Of a stretch of DNA of 64,000 nucleotides, positions 8,317-17,658 are shown piece after piece; positions within the stretch are counted from its first letter, which is position 1, and every line of letters begins with the position of its first letter. The position numbers and the translations under genes were made by a program. Source of the DNA: Methanobrevibacter sp. (GTDB lineage Archaea; Methanobacteriota; Methanobacteria; Methanobacteriales; Methanobacteriaceae); NCBI RefSeq assembly GCF_017468685.1, contig NZ_JAFUHT010000006.1, positions 1 through 64,000 of the forward strand, written 5' to 3'. The notes beneath the pieces were generated by a model. That model saw nothing but the letters and a program-made list of their open reading frames with translations, made no database searches and had not been told where the DNA came from.

Positions 8317-8340
8317 AATATTAATATGATTATTAATATT
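8317..8340 (-). promoter_or_regulatory. Palindromic operator of the vapBC pair
   Basis: AATATTAATA and TATTAATATT form a perfect 10-bp inverted repeat around TGAT. A TATA-like box on the minus strand (8351-8360) would set transcription start near 8328, in the middle of the palindrome, so antitoxin binding here would block initiation. This is the normal layout of toxin-antitoxin operators. High AT content makes chance palindromes more likely, which lowers certainty. Confidence 0.5.
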
Positions 8341-8585
8341 TATTCGGAATAATATATATTTATCGGAAAAAAATTGGATTTTAAAAACTGATAAAATTAT
8401 AAATCTAACTAAAAAAAATATTACACAGACAAAATCTTAACATGAAAAAAGGCATGTAAACTGATATTAATAAAACTATCTATTCGACTAAGAAAAAATA
8501 AAAAAAAGTTGTTGGTTCATAACGTTAGTTAAAACAAGCTTGAGTTTGTACCGACCAACATTTAAAGAAAAATTAATGAGTGCCT

Positions 8586-9587
8586 TTAATATTTAAAACA
8601 TGTACTTGTCTTTTTAGAGTAACAGTTATTACAGCTTTGACAGATTGAAACTCCCTCACCATTCTCTTTCCATTCAGCCAAAAAGTCAGCTTGTGCTACA
8701 AATGGCTTTGACATTGACATGAAGTCTACTTTTGTATGGTTCAAAACATCATTCATGGATCCCATATCTCTTGAGTTTCCACCTAAAACTACTGGAATGT
8801 CAATTTCATCAATCAACTTATCGACATATACCAAAAATGGATTTTTTTCATTTCCATCATATAGATAAGATATTGTACGTGCTGTTAGCTGTATGCTATC
8901 TGCACCTGCTTTTTCAAGTTCTTTTGCAATGGCAATACTTTCATCAGCAGTTATTCCTCCTTTTCTAACGTCCCATGGATTTATACGAATGCTTACATGA
9001 AAACCTGGCATTGTCTTTTTGATGACCTTGATTATTTCTGATGCAATCCTTACACGATTTTCAGTGCTTCCACCATACTGATCATCCCTTTGATTAAAAT
9101 ATGGATTAATAAATCTTGTCAAATAGAAATTGTTTCCCATGTTGATTTGTATTCCGTCAAAACCTGCAAATGAGAATTTTTTAGCAGCCATTATAACTTC
9201 TGCCTGAAGCTTTCTTATTCCTTCAAGTGTCAAGTCATTTGCCTCTGCCTTCTGATTGTCCCCGTCATCATAGTAAAAGAATGCCAATTGTCCTAAAACA
9301 GGAACATTATGATTGTGGCAGATATCAGTTATCATTTGATAATCCTTGATAAAACCACGGTAATTGAGGCTTGTTGAATATGGTGCGAACCTGTCTTTTC
9401 TGTCAAGCGCAAATATTTCAGATACAATCAAACCGGTTCCTGAACTGGCAATTTTTTCATACCTGTCAAATATTGCTGGTGAGAGAAATCCTCCTTCTTC
9501 AGTTTCAGTTTCCCAAGTACCTGTCCTTACAATCCTGCTTTTTAACTTTAAATCTCCAAAATGACATTCATCAAAAATATCTTTCAT
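8586..9587 (-). CDS. NADH:flavin oxidoreductase, old yellow enzyme family
   Basis: This FMN-dependent TIM barrel of about 333 aa opens with the family pattern KDIFDECHFGDLKLKSRIVRTGTWE. It continues with GFDGIQINMGNNFYLTRFINPYFNQRDDQYGGSTENRVR, the characteristic YGGS-ENR block, and VVLGGNS near the phosphate-binding end. The C-terminus stops just after CQSCNNC and one more Cys, resembling the start of the iron-sulfur motif of 2,4-dienoyl-CoA reductase-like members but without their second flavin domain. The substrate is unknown. The ATG at 9587 is chosen because GTGAT precedes it and the upstream in-frame codon is GTG. Confidence 0.85.
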   Translation of the reverse strand: MKDIFDECHFGDLKLKSRIVRTGTWETETEEGGFLSPAIFDRYEKIASSGTGLIVSEIFALDRKDRFAPYSTSLNYRGFIKDYQMITDICHNHNVPVLGQLAFFYYDDGDNQKAEANDLTLEGIRKLQAEVIMAAKKFSFAGFDGIQINMGNNFYLTRFINPYFNQRDDQYGGSTENRVRIASEIIKVIKKTMPGFHVSIRINPWDVRKGGITADESIAIAKELEKAGADSIQLTARTISYLYDGNEKNPFLVYVDKLIDEIDIPVVLGGNSRDMGSMNDVLNHTKVDFMSMSKPFVAQADFLAEWKENGEGVSICQSCNNCYSKKTSTCFKY

Positions 9588-9659
9588 AACAATCACACAT
9601 TAACTACTCTTAATACCAATTAAGTTTAAAAAAATATATAAATCAATAAGTAAGTTAAA

Positions 9660-9684
9660 AATTACTAAAAAAAAGAAAATAGCC
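9660..9684 (-). terminator. U-rich terminator of pycB
   Basis: On the minus strand the sequence just past the pycB stop reads TTTTCTTTTTTTTAG and then further T-rich bases, a typical archaeal oligo-U termination region. No strong hairpin is present. Confidence 0.4.
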
Positions 9685-9690
9685 GGTAAT

Positions 9691-11412
9691 CTACTTGATT
9701 ACCATTAAACAATCATCAATACTTATTGCATCACCAGGGCCAATGAAGATTTCCTCCACGGTACCGTCATTTTCAGCCTGAATATCGTTTTCCATTTTCA
9801 TAGCTTCAATGACACAAATGGTATCTCCTGCATTGACTTTATCTCCAACTTCAACATTGACTTTAATAATCATACCCTGCATAGATGATACAACAGCTCC
9901 TTCCTTATTCTTACAGTCGTTTTTAGGTTCTGCTTCGCCAATGTCAATGACTCCTGTAGGCAATATTTTAACCTCAAAAATATCCCCATCAACTTCAACG
10001 CTGTATTCATTTGGAATATCAGGAGCAATAATAACTTCCCCATCTGTAGGCATACGTGGACTGAGTTCTTCTTCCACTGCTTCACCTTTAAGGAATTTTG
10101 GAGCAATTGGAGGATATAAAGCATAAGTTAAAGCATCCTCATCTGATTTTACAAATCCTGCTTCTTCACCTTCTTTTTTAAACTTGTCAAATTCAGGTTC
10201 AAGCAAATCTGCAGGCCTGCAAGTAATTACCTCATCATCACCAATTATCTGTTTTGATATTTCCGGATCAACTGGTGCAGGAGGTTTACCATACATTCCT
10301 TTCATATACTCTTTAACTTCATTGGATACTGTTTTATATCTTTCTCCACCTAAAACATTCATTACTGATTGAATTCCAACTATTTGACTTGTTGGTGTTA
10401 CGAGTGGTGGATATCCCATATCTTTTCTGACTCTTGGCATTTCATCCAATACATCAGTGTATCTGTCAATAGCGTTTTGCTCTTTAAGTTGTGATATGAG
10501 GTTTGAAAGCATTCCTCCAGGAATTTGGTATAACAATACATCAGTATCTACACTTTCAGATATAGGATCAAGTATTCCGCCGTATTTAACTTTAATATCT
10601 TCAAAGTATTTTTTAATTGCAGTCAATAATTTTAAATCAAGACCTGTGTCAAATTCTGTTCCTTGAAGTGCCGCAACCATACTTTCTGTTGGTGGCTGTG
10701 AAGTACCCCAAGCGAGAGGTGAAATAGCAGTGTCAAGAATGTCCACACCTGCCTGACATGCAGCATAATAACTGATTGGAGTCATACCACTTGTACAATG
10801 ACAATGCAAATCTACAAGCAAACCAGTCTCTTCTTTTAATTTAGTGACAAGCTCATAAGCATCAGAGGGAGTGATTAATCCCGCCATATCCTTGATGGCT
10901 ACAGAATCACAGTCAAGAGCTTCCAAATCTTTTGCAAGTTCAACAAAATTATCTAATGAATGTACAGGACTGATTGTGTAACTTATTGTTCCTTGAACAT
11001 GAGCACCTTGATCTTTTGCCACCTTAATTGCTTTTTCCATATTTCTTATATCATTTAAAGCATCAAAGATTCTGAAGACATCCACACCATTTTCATAGGA
11101 TTTTTCAACAAATTTTGTTACAATATCATCAGGATAATGCTTATAACCGACTAAATTTTGTCCCCTTAAAAGCATCTGTATTGGAGTGTGGTTAAATTCC
11201 GCTTTTAATTGTCTTAATCTTTCCCATGGATCTTCGTTTAAATATCTGATACAAGTATCAAAAGTGGCTCCTCCCCAAGCTTCAACAGAGAAATATCCTA
11301 CTTTATCCATCTCTTCAGCAATAGGAATCATGTCCCTTGTTCTCATCCTAGTTGCAAGTAAAGATTGGTGAGCATCCCGAAGTGCTGTTTCTGTAAATCT
11401 AACTTTTGCCAT
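9691..11412 (-). CDS. pycB: Pyruvate carboxylase subunit B
   Basis: This subunit transfers carboxyl from carboxybiotin to pyruvate, giving oxaloacetate for the incomplete reductive TCA pathway of methanogens. Residues 1-280 are the carboxyltransferase TIM barrel (RFTETALRDAHQSLLATRMRT), with the metal-binding DLHCHCTSG. A conserved carboxylase domain follows to about 470. The biotinyl domain is at 505-573, with biotin on Lys539 in EAMKMEND. The biotin carboxylase subunit PycA is not in the window, in line with the split two-subunit enzyme of methanogens. AGAGGTG precedes the ATG. The family also includes oxaloacetate decarboxylase alpha, but no beta or gamma subunits are nearby. Confidence 0.93.
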   Translation of the reverse strand: MAKVRFTETALRDAHQSLLATRMRTRDMIPIAEEMDKVGYFSVEAWGGATFDTCIRYLNEDPWERLRQLKAEFNHTPIQMLLRGQNLVGYKHYPDDIVTKFVEKSYENGVDVFRIFDALNDIRNMEKAIKVAKDQGAHVQGTISYTISPVHSLDNFVELAKDLEALDCDSVAIKDMAGLITPSDAYELVTKLKEETGLLVDLHCHCTSGMTPISYYAACQAGVDILDTAISPLAWGTSQPPTESMVAALQGTEFDTGLDLKLLTAIKKYFEDIKVKYGGILDPISESVDTDVLLYQIPGGMLSNLISQLKEQNAIDRYTDVLDEMPRVRKDMGYPPLVTPTSQIVGIQSVMNVLGGERYKTVSNEVKEYMKGMYGKPPAPVDPEISKQIIGDDEVITCRPADLLEPEFDKFKKEGEEAGFVKSDEDALTYALYPPIAPKFLKGEAVEEELSPRMPTDGEVIIAPDIPNEYSVEVDGDIFEVKILPTGVIDIGEAEPKNDCKNKEGAVVSSMQGMIIKVNVEVGDKVNAGDTICVIEAMKMENDIQAENDGTVEEIFIGPGDAISIDDCLMVIK

Positions 11413-11613
11413 TAATTACACCTCTTTCATATTTTTATTTATAAAGTAATCTTAAATTATCCAACTATAATATATGTTTTTATTATTATATAAATATACA
11501 GATTTATTTAAATAACATTTTAAAAAAATAGTTAAAATTCAAAAAAAGTAGTTAAAAATAGATATAATTCAATATCTAATCAAATAGTAAAAAAATAGAA
11601 AAAATGGGAAAAA

Positions 11614-12708
11614 TTATCTTTCCAATTCACCGGAAATGAATTTTTCAACATTTTCATATGCTTCGTCATCAGTGTATTGAATCGGAGGATGTTTCATTGT
11701 GTATGAGGAAATTGAAGTCAATTGTCCGCCAATGCCTCTTTCCAAACCGATTTTACAACATCTTACTGCATCAATTACACAACCCGCAGAGTTAGGAGAG
11801 TCTTCAACACTTAATCTGAGTTCAATGTTCATTGGAACATCACCGAATGTACGACCTTCCATTCTAAGGAAGCATAATTTATTGTCATTTTGCCATGGGA
11901 CATAATCACTAGGTCCAATGTGGATGTCACGATCATCCATTCTTTCAGTCAATACTGATTGAACAGCTTCGGTTTTGGATTCTTTTTTGGAGTCCAATCT
12001 TTCACGGTTGAGCATGTTTAAAAAGTCAGTGTTACCACCAGTATTGATTTGATAGGTTCTGTCTAATTTTACTCCCCTATCCATAAATAAACTAGCTAGT
12101 GTTCTGTGTGTGATAGTAGCACCGATTTGAGCCTTGATATCGTCACCTACAATTGGAATTCCTTTAGCCTTGAATTTAGCATCCCATTCATCATCACTTA
12201 CGATGAATACTGGCATACAGTTTACATATGCAATTTCAGCGTCAAGTGCACATTGTGCATAATATCTTGCAGCCTCTTCTGAACCTACAGGCAAGTAGTT
12301 GACCAATATTTCAGCACCACTTTCCTTTAGGACTTCAACAACATCAACAGGTTCTGCATCGCTTACAACAAAAGTGTATTCGTCATCATAATTTGACATG
12401 TGTTCTGCTACACCATCCAAGACATGACCCATGCTTACTTTAACGTCATATTTTGGGATGTCTTTCTGGAATATTGTAGTACAGTTTGGTTTTGCAAAAA
12501 TTGCTTCATCAATTGTTTTTCCAACTTTTCTTGCATCCACATCAAAAGCTGCAACAACTTCAATGTCACTAGGAGCATATCCGCCGATATCCCAGTGCAT
12601 AAGTCCTATTGCATCTTCCGGTTTTTTACCATCATAATAATGTATTCCCTGAATTAAGGAACTTGCACAATTCCCTAATCCTACAATTGCTATTTTAATT
12701 TTATTCAA
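11614..12708 (-). CDS. ino1: Myo-inositol-1-phosphate synthase
   Basis: This enzyme converts glucose 6-phosphate to inositol phosphate for archaetidylinositol lipids. An N-terminal NAD-binding Rossmann motif (IAIVGLGNCASSLIQGI) opens the 364-aa protein. The family blocks GDDIKAQIGATITHRTLASLF and NTGGNTDFLNM follow. The start is a TTG (12708), with GGTG a few bases upstream and no better ATG. It is single-gene with a U-rich stretch past the stop. A LicD-family gene lies just upstream on the same strand with about 100 bp between; joint work on polar head groups or wall polymers is possible but not shown. Confidence 0.9.
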   Translation of the reverse strand: MNKIKIAIVGLGNCASSLIQGIHYYDGKKPEDAIGLMHWDIGGYAPSDIEVVAAFDVDARKVGKTIDEAIFAKPNCTTIFQKDIPKYDVKVSMGHVLDGVAEHMSNYDDEYTFVVSDAEPVDVVEVLKESGAEILVNYLPVGSEEAARYYAQCALDAEIAYVNCMPVFIVSDDEWDAKFKAKGIPIVGDDIKAQIGATITHRTLASLFMDRGVKLDRTYQINTGGNTDFLNMLNRERLDSKKESKTEAVQSVLTERMDDRDIHIGPSDYVPWQNDNKLCFLRMEGRTFGDVPMNIELRLSVEDSPNSAGCVIDAVRCCKIGLERGIGGQLTSISSYTMKHPPIQYTDDEAYENVEKFISGELER

Positions 12709-12808
12709 TATAACACCAGCTAATATAATTATTAAATCATACTTTATAAGTTAAACATATTAATATTATTCTATTTAATATGACATATATAATTATTGAT
12801 TGAAAAAC

Positions 12809-13831
12809 TTATTTAAAAGAATTGTTGACCTTTTTTAAAAAATCAATTGCATTGTCAAAAAAATCATCCATTTCATGTTTTGAGTTGAATTGGGTTTCAA
12901 TTAATCCCAATGTATCATGATTATAAATCACCTTAGGATAATCCATGTAATTAGGTCCAAACATTCTAGTTAGATGATGATTGCAATCCTTAGGGCATTT
13001 GAATTCATGTCCCTCAAATCTGATTGTGGTTAATGGGAATGTCTTATCATAATCAAAAATTCTTATCTTCCAATGAGGCACCCCTTCAATGGTGTCTGAA
13101 AACTGTTTTGTCCTTGAATCTGTAAATCCGACTTCTTTTCTAACAGAATCAATTTCATCAAGGAATTTTACCTTATCATTCAACAAATCATTGTGGAATT
13201 TATACTGCACGGCAGCAAATTTATCATAAATTTCATCCAATTTGTCATCCTCTATAAAATCAAAAGGAAAAATATCTATTTTGACATAAGGCTTTAGCCA
13301 GGCAATTTGGAGAAAATTATATTTTCCGTCAACCAAATCTCTGCCTTGTTTATCCTTAGCATCATAAGCACTCCTGAATTGATTGAAATAATTTTTTCGA
13401 TTTTCCAAAAGCAAAGTTAATCCACAATATTCATCCAAACCATATTTGACAAGTTCTTCAGGCAAAACTTCTATTAACCTGTTGTAATCCTCTCTTAAAA
13501 TCACCAAATCAATATCATCATCCCATGGAATAAATCCTCCATGCCTAACAGCTCCTAAAAGTGTGCCGAATCCCAACCAATAGTCAATTTCATGTTTTCT
13601 GCAAACATTATCAATAAAAATTAGCAATTCCACATATAATGACCGGAACTTAAGATGAGTGGCGCTAAAATTAAGCTCACCGTCTGATGATGACAATTCT
13701 GAAAGATATTCCTCCGTAGAAACTCCTGTGAAATTATTGATTTTATCAGTAATATCAAAACTTAATTTTAAAATTCTTGGATTGAATTTAATAAAATCAG
13801 GCAATTTAAGATAATACTTTTCTAAACCCAT
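12809..13831 (-). CDS. LicD family phosphotransferase
   Basis: The 340-aa protein carries the LicD/nucleotidyltransferase-like signature GTLLGAVRHGGFIPWDDDIDLVI at about residues 87-110; the DDDID acidic cluster is the likely metal site. A later CPKDCNHHLTRMFGPNYMDYP segment is also typical. LicD proteins add phosphocholine or related phospho-groups to surface glycans. It is divergent from the glycosyltransferase operon starting at 13974, so a role in decorating the same surface polymer is plausible. GGTGA precedes the ATG. The donor and acceptor are unknown. Confidence 0.83.
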   Translation of the reverse strand: MGLEKYYLKLPDFIKFNPRILKLSFDITDKINNFTGVSTEEYLSELSSSDGELNFSATHLKFRSLYVELLIFIDNVCRKHEIDYWLGFGTLLGAVRHGGFIPWDDDIDLVILREDYNRLIEVLPEELVKYGLDEYCGLTLLLENRKNYFNQFRSAYDAKDKQGRDLVDGKYNFLQIAWLKPYVKIDIFPFDFIEDDKLDEIYDKFAAVQYKFHNDLLNDKVKFLDEIDSVRKEVGFTDSRTKQFSDTIEGVPHWKIRIFDYDKTFPLTTIRFEGHEFKCPKDCNHHLTRMFGPNYMDYPKVIYNHDTLGLIETQFNSKHEMDDFFDNAIDFLKKVNNSFK

Positions 13832-13901
13832 ATTTTCACCAGATATTCAAAAATAGCTTTTTTTAAAAATAAAACTTCAATCATTATTTTTAATTACCTC
13901 C

Positions 13902-13930
13902 ATATATAAAAGTATGGAAATATATAATAT
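13902..13930 (+). promoter_or_regulatory. TATA elements upstream of the glycosyltransferase operon
   Basis: Two TATA-like boxes (ATATATAA at 13902-13909 and ATATATAAT at 13919-13927) lie 45-70 bp before the first gene. They would give leaders of roughly 25-40 nt that include GTGAGATG upstream of the ATG. The region also holds the divergent LicD promoter. Confidence 0.4.
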
Positions 13931-13973
13931 TAACAACTGAAAGATTAAACAGGAAAAAACTGTGAGATGAAAT

Positions 13974-15230
13974 ATGAAAAAAGTTCTTTACATTGCATTT
14001 AACTATAATCATGATACTGGAATTGCATCAAAAAGATTAAGGGGAGTTGCAAAATATCTGCCTTCATTTGGATGGCAGCCTATTGTAATCGTGCCCAGAA
14101 CATCAAATGAAACAGTAGAAATTGATGGAGTAAAAGTCATTGAAACAGACTATCAGGACATGATTTCCAAATTTATGCCCAAATCAAATAGTACAGGCAG
14201 AAAGCGTGAAGTAAGCAGTAGAGACCAGACAAACAAGTTTATTTCCAAATCTCTTTCACTGGCAGGAGAAATATTTGCATACCCTGACAGTATGAAATAC
14301 TGGAAAACCCCTGCAATTGATGCATCCAGCGAGATTATTGAAACCGAAAATATTGATGCAATATTATCCACTTCATCACCTGTCACATCCCATTTAATAG
14401 CTCATGAACTAAAAGAAAAATACAATATACCATGGATTGCTGATTTGAGAGACTTATGGAACTTAAACCCTTACATAAACCATAATCCTATTAGAAGATT
14501 CTTTGAAAAAAGATTGGAAATGAAAACATTTGAAAATGTAGATATATTAACCACAACAACTGAAATCGCCAAACAGACACTTAAAACAATACATCCTGAC
14601 AAAAGAATAACACCTGTTGTGTCCGGTTTTGATCCACAAGATTTTGAAAAGACAAAACAAACACTAAAAAGTGAAAAATTGACATTGATGTATGCAGGTT
14701 CACTTTATAGTGGAAAAAGAGATCCTTCAATATTATTTGATAGTGTAAATCAGCTAATCAATGAAAACAGGATAAATAAAAATGAAATTGCCATTGATTT
14801 TTATGGAGATGAAACAAATTTAGAAGAACTTTCCAAAAAATACAATATCCAAGGCAATATTAATATCCATGGACGAATAACACAAAAAGAGGTTTTAGCT
14901 CATCAAATGAACTCGGATATTCTGCTTTTAATCTCATGGATGGACGAATCTGAAAAAATGTTCATACCAGGTAAGGTCTATGACTGCATCGGATGTAGAA
15001 AACCGATACTGTCAATCGGATATAGAGAGGGATCGCTTAAAGATTTAATTGAAAAAACAAATATCGGATATCATGTATCAGATGTTGAAGAATGTAAAAA
15101 AGCTATTTATGATTATTACACCAAATATAATAACAACAATTTAAAATATTGTGGAAATGAATTTGCAAGCGAATACTCATTAAAAAATACTGCAAAAAGA
15201 TTTGCACAATTACTCGAGGAAATACAATGA
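13974..15230 (+). CDS. Glycosyltransferase, GT4-like
   Basis: This 418-aa GT-B transferase has an N-terminal acceptor-side Rossmann domain (KKVLYIAFNYNHDTGIASKRLRGVAKYLPSFGW). A linker with WIADLRDLW follows, then a C-terminal nucleotide-sugar domain starting about 230 (LTLMYAGSLYSGKRDP) with DILLLISWMDESEKMFIPGKVYDCIGCRKPIL. The exact sugar is unknown. Its last codons overlap the next gene by 4 nt (ATGA), so it is translationally coupled to the ether-lipid prenyltransferase. It is the first gene of a four-gene plus-strand operon. Confidence 0.82.
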   Translation: MKKVLYIAFNYNHDTGIASKRLRGVAKYLPSFGWQPIVIVPRTSNETVEIDGVKVIETDYQDMISKFMPKSNSTGRKREVSSRDQTNKFISKSLSLAGEIFAYPDSMKYWKTPAIDASSEIIETENIDAILSTSSPVTSHLIAHELKEKYNIPWIADLRDLWNLNPYINHNPIRRFFEKRLEMKTFENVDILTTTTEIAKQTLKTIHPDKRITPVVSGFDPQDFEKTKQTLKSEKLTLMYAGSLYSGKRDPSILFDSVNQLINENRINKNEIAIDFYGDETNLEELSKKYNIQGNINIHGRITQKEVLAHQMNSDILLLISWMDESEKMFIPGKVYDCIGCRKPILSIGYREGSLKDLIEKTNIGYHVSDVEECKKAIYDYYTKYNNNNLKYCGNEFASEYSLKNTAKRFAQLLEEIQ

Positions 15231-16069
15231 ACCCCTATATTGAAATTTTAAGACCAGGAAATGCATTGATGGGTGCAATATCAATTATCCTAGTTGCATT
15301 AATTGATAAAACCATAAGCATACCAGTCATACTTGCAATGATGGCCGTATTCTTTGAAACCGCCGCAGGAAATGTCATTAACGATTATTTTGATTATAAA
15401 ATAGATTTAATCAATAAACCTGAAAGACCAATTCCTTCAGGTAAAATTTCACTTAAAAACGGCAGAAACTATGGATACTTTCTGTTTCTAGCAGGTACCA
15501 TATGCGGATTTTTAATCAGCTTCATGACAGACAACTGGATTCCGTTTTTCATTGTACTATTCGCTGATGTCGTGCTTTACCTATATGCATATAAATTAAA
15601 ATCAACACCATTGATTGGTAACCTGGCTGTTGGTTTTATGACAGGTTTTGGATTCGTATTTGGAGGATTCTGTATAAACAATCCAAACATCATAATGACT
15701 TCAATATTTTTAGGGTTCTTTGCATTCGTCATGACAACTGCACGTGAAATAATAAAAGACATAGAAGACATTGAAGGAGATAAGGCAGACGGGGCTAAAA
15801 CATTACCTATAATGATTGGAACCAAAATTCCAGCATTGATTTCAGCCATATTGATTATAGTTGACAGCGCATTATGTCCACTATTATATTTTTATCACAT
15901 ATTTGGAATTCTATACTTAGCAATAATAGCAATTGCAGTCGTATTATTCATATATTGTGCTTTTATAATTCTCAAATCACAGGATGAAAAAACTGCAGCA
16001 AAAGCATCCAAATACTTAAAAATCGGAATGTTAATAGCATTTGTTGCATTCGCCATTGGATCATTTTAA
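15227..16069 (+). CDS. Digeranylgeranylglyceryl phosphate synthase (UbiA family)
   Basis: This membrane prenyltransferase adds the second geranylgeranyl chain to make archaeal diether lipids. The first Asp-rich motif is NDYFDYKIDLINKPERPIPSGKIS (about residues 46-70). The second is in KDIEDIEGDKADGAKTLP (about 178-195). Eight or nine hydrophobic helices span the 280 aa. The length and the RPIPSG motif match archaeal DGGGP synthases rather than quinone enzymes. It overlaps the preceding glycosyltransferase by ATGA and is followed 15 nt later by a GT39-like gene, an unusual setting for a core lipid gene. Confidence 0.87.
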   Translation: MNPYIEILRPGNALMGAISIILVALIDKTISIPVILAMMAVFFETAAGNVINDYFDYKIDLINKPERPIPSGKISLKNGRNYGYFLFLAGTICGFLISFMTDNWIPFFIVLFADVVLYLYAYKLKSTPLIGNLAVGFMTGFGFVFGGFCINNPNIIMTSIFLGFFAFVMTTAREIIKDIEDIEGDKADGAKTLPIMIGTKIPALISAILIIVDSALCPLLYFYHIFGILYLAIIAIAVVLFIYCAFIILKSQDEKTAAKASKYLKIGMLIAFVAFAIGSF

Positions 16070-16084
16070 AATAAGACAGATAAA

Positions 16085-17656
16085 ATGTTGAAAGAGTTAA
16101 ATTTAAATAAAAAGGATTATTATTACTTAATCATAATTACAATATTCAGTATTGTTTTAACAATCAATTATATAATATTTAATTCAAATTTAGGAATTTA
16201 CTGTTCCGACGTTTATGTTTATCTTCTAAATTCACTTTACTATACCGGAACCAATATACGGTCAACAGGAACAATTTATTTATCCCCAGTGATATGCTTT
16301 TTAACTTCGATATTCTTCAGAATGGGATTTATTGATAAAATAGCAATATACATTGTAACCGGAGCATTTGCAATATTTGGAAACATTGGATTTTACATAT
16401 TGCTTAAAAGATATTTTGATGAGACATTAAGCCTTACAGGATGCATAATCTATTCATCACTGACTCTTTATCTAACCTGGCTTGCAAATGGAACACTGGA
16501 CATACCTGCAGTTTCAATGACAATATGGACAGTGCTGCTTACAATCATTGCAATCAAGGACAATCCCAAATTTTACAAATTTGCTATTTTATTTATCATT
16601 TTAGGAGTTTTTACAAGATATACTGTGCTTTTAACATTGCCAGCATTGCTTGTTTACTACATTTTTGAAAAAGGATTTAAAATAGAACGTGACGATTTTA
16701 ATGAAATCAAAAAAGGAATAATTATTGGAGCGATAATTGTCATCATTACAATGGGCGCCATTTTTATCATGGGAAGTGGTCATTTTGGTGCCAGCGGACA
16801 AATATCCAATGGAATCAGCGGAGCACAAGGATCTCAAATTGATCCTGCATATAATGAGGACGTAAGCTATTACATATCCAATTTCGCGAATTTCATTTCA
16901 AATTCACATACAGTGATTGATGGAAATCCAATTCTTGAAAATCCGACACCCCTATCATGGGCAGTAATTGGAATTTTAATTGCCGGAATGGGATTATGGA
17001 TATACTCCAACAGAAGAAAACTTGAAAAAAAAGATTCAATACCTGTTGCATTCTTTTTACTTGCAATTGTGAGTTTTACACACATCAGTTCCATGATAAC
17101 CACCCTACTTGTTTTAGTTGGCATTTATTTCATGGGAAAAGACAGCAACAACAAAACTGAATATTTTATGTTGGCTTGGATATTTTCAAACCTGATTTTC
17201 TTCAGCTATTATACTATAAAAGTAAATCGTTACTTCCTACCCATATTTCCTGCCATAATATATTTTGTTTTGCTTTCAATAGACGCTATCAATGAACATA
17301 CAAATCTTAACAAAAACATCATTCCATTAATATTGATTGCCCTTTTCATTGTACAGGCATTCACATTCACTTTTACATTTGATGAAACAAGTGAGTTTAA
17401 AACAATAGAAGACGTTTCCAATTATATCATCGACAATAATCCCGACTATAAAAACATATCAATTGGTGTTTATAATGTACGGGCATATAACTGGTGGTTA
17501 GGAGGAAATCTGCTTGCAATAGAAAGCAATGATACCGAAACGATTGATTCGAGTAATGCCACATACTATATCTCCAATAAAATATTGGATAACATTACAA
17601 ACTATACAGAAATAAAAAATATTAATGACATACACATATATGAAAAAAGGGTTTAA
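16085..17656 (+). CDS. GT39-like membrane glycosyltransferase
   Basis: This is a polytopic protein of 523 aa with about 11-12 membrane helices and a short extracellular C-terminal domain. The N-terminal loop after the first helix carries SDVYVYLL, in the position of the acidic catalytic residue of ArnT/PMT-type transferases, which use lipid-linked sugars on the outer face. The C-terminal part (YNVRAYNWWLGGNLL) also fits that family. It is in an operon with two GT4 enzymes and DGGGP synthase. It probably transfers a polyprenyl-phosphate sugar to a surface acceptor; the acceptor is unknown. Confidence 0.72.
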   Translation: MLKELNLNKKDYYYLIIITIFSIVLTINYIIFNSNLGIYCSDVYVYLLNSLYYTGTNIRSTGTIYLSPVICFLTSIFFRMGFIDKIAIYIVTGAFAIFGNIGFYILLKRYFDETLSLTGCIIYSSLTLYLTWLANGTLDIPAVSMTIWTVLLTIIAIKDNPKFYKFAILFIILGVFTRYTVLLTLPALLVYYIFEKGFKIERDDFNEIKKGIIIGAIIVIITMGAIFIMGSGHFGASGQISNGISGAQGSQIDPAYNEDVSYYISNFANFISNSHTVIDGNPILENPTPLSWAVIGILIAGMGLWIYSNRRKLEKKDSIPVAFFLLAIVSFTHISSMITTLLVLVGIYFMGKDSNNKTEYFMLAWIFSNLIFFSYYTIKVNRYFLPIFPAIIYFVLLSIDAINEHTNLNKNIIPLILIALFIVQAFTFTFTFDETSEFKTIEDVSNYIIDNNPDYKNISIGVYNVRAYNWWLGGNLLAIESNDTETIDSSNATYYISNKILDNITNYTEIKNINDIHIYEKRV

Positions 17657-17658
17657 AA

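Noticed and set aside
8510-8560. Possible hairpin (TGTTGGT with ACCAACA) downstream of the old yellow enzyme gene
   Set aside because: The stem is only 7 bp with a loop of over 30 nt and no clear U-tract or conserved motif; I could not support an RNA element.
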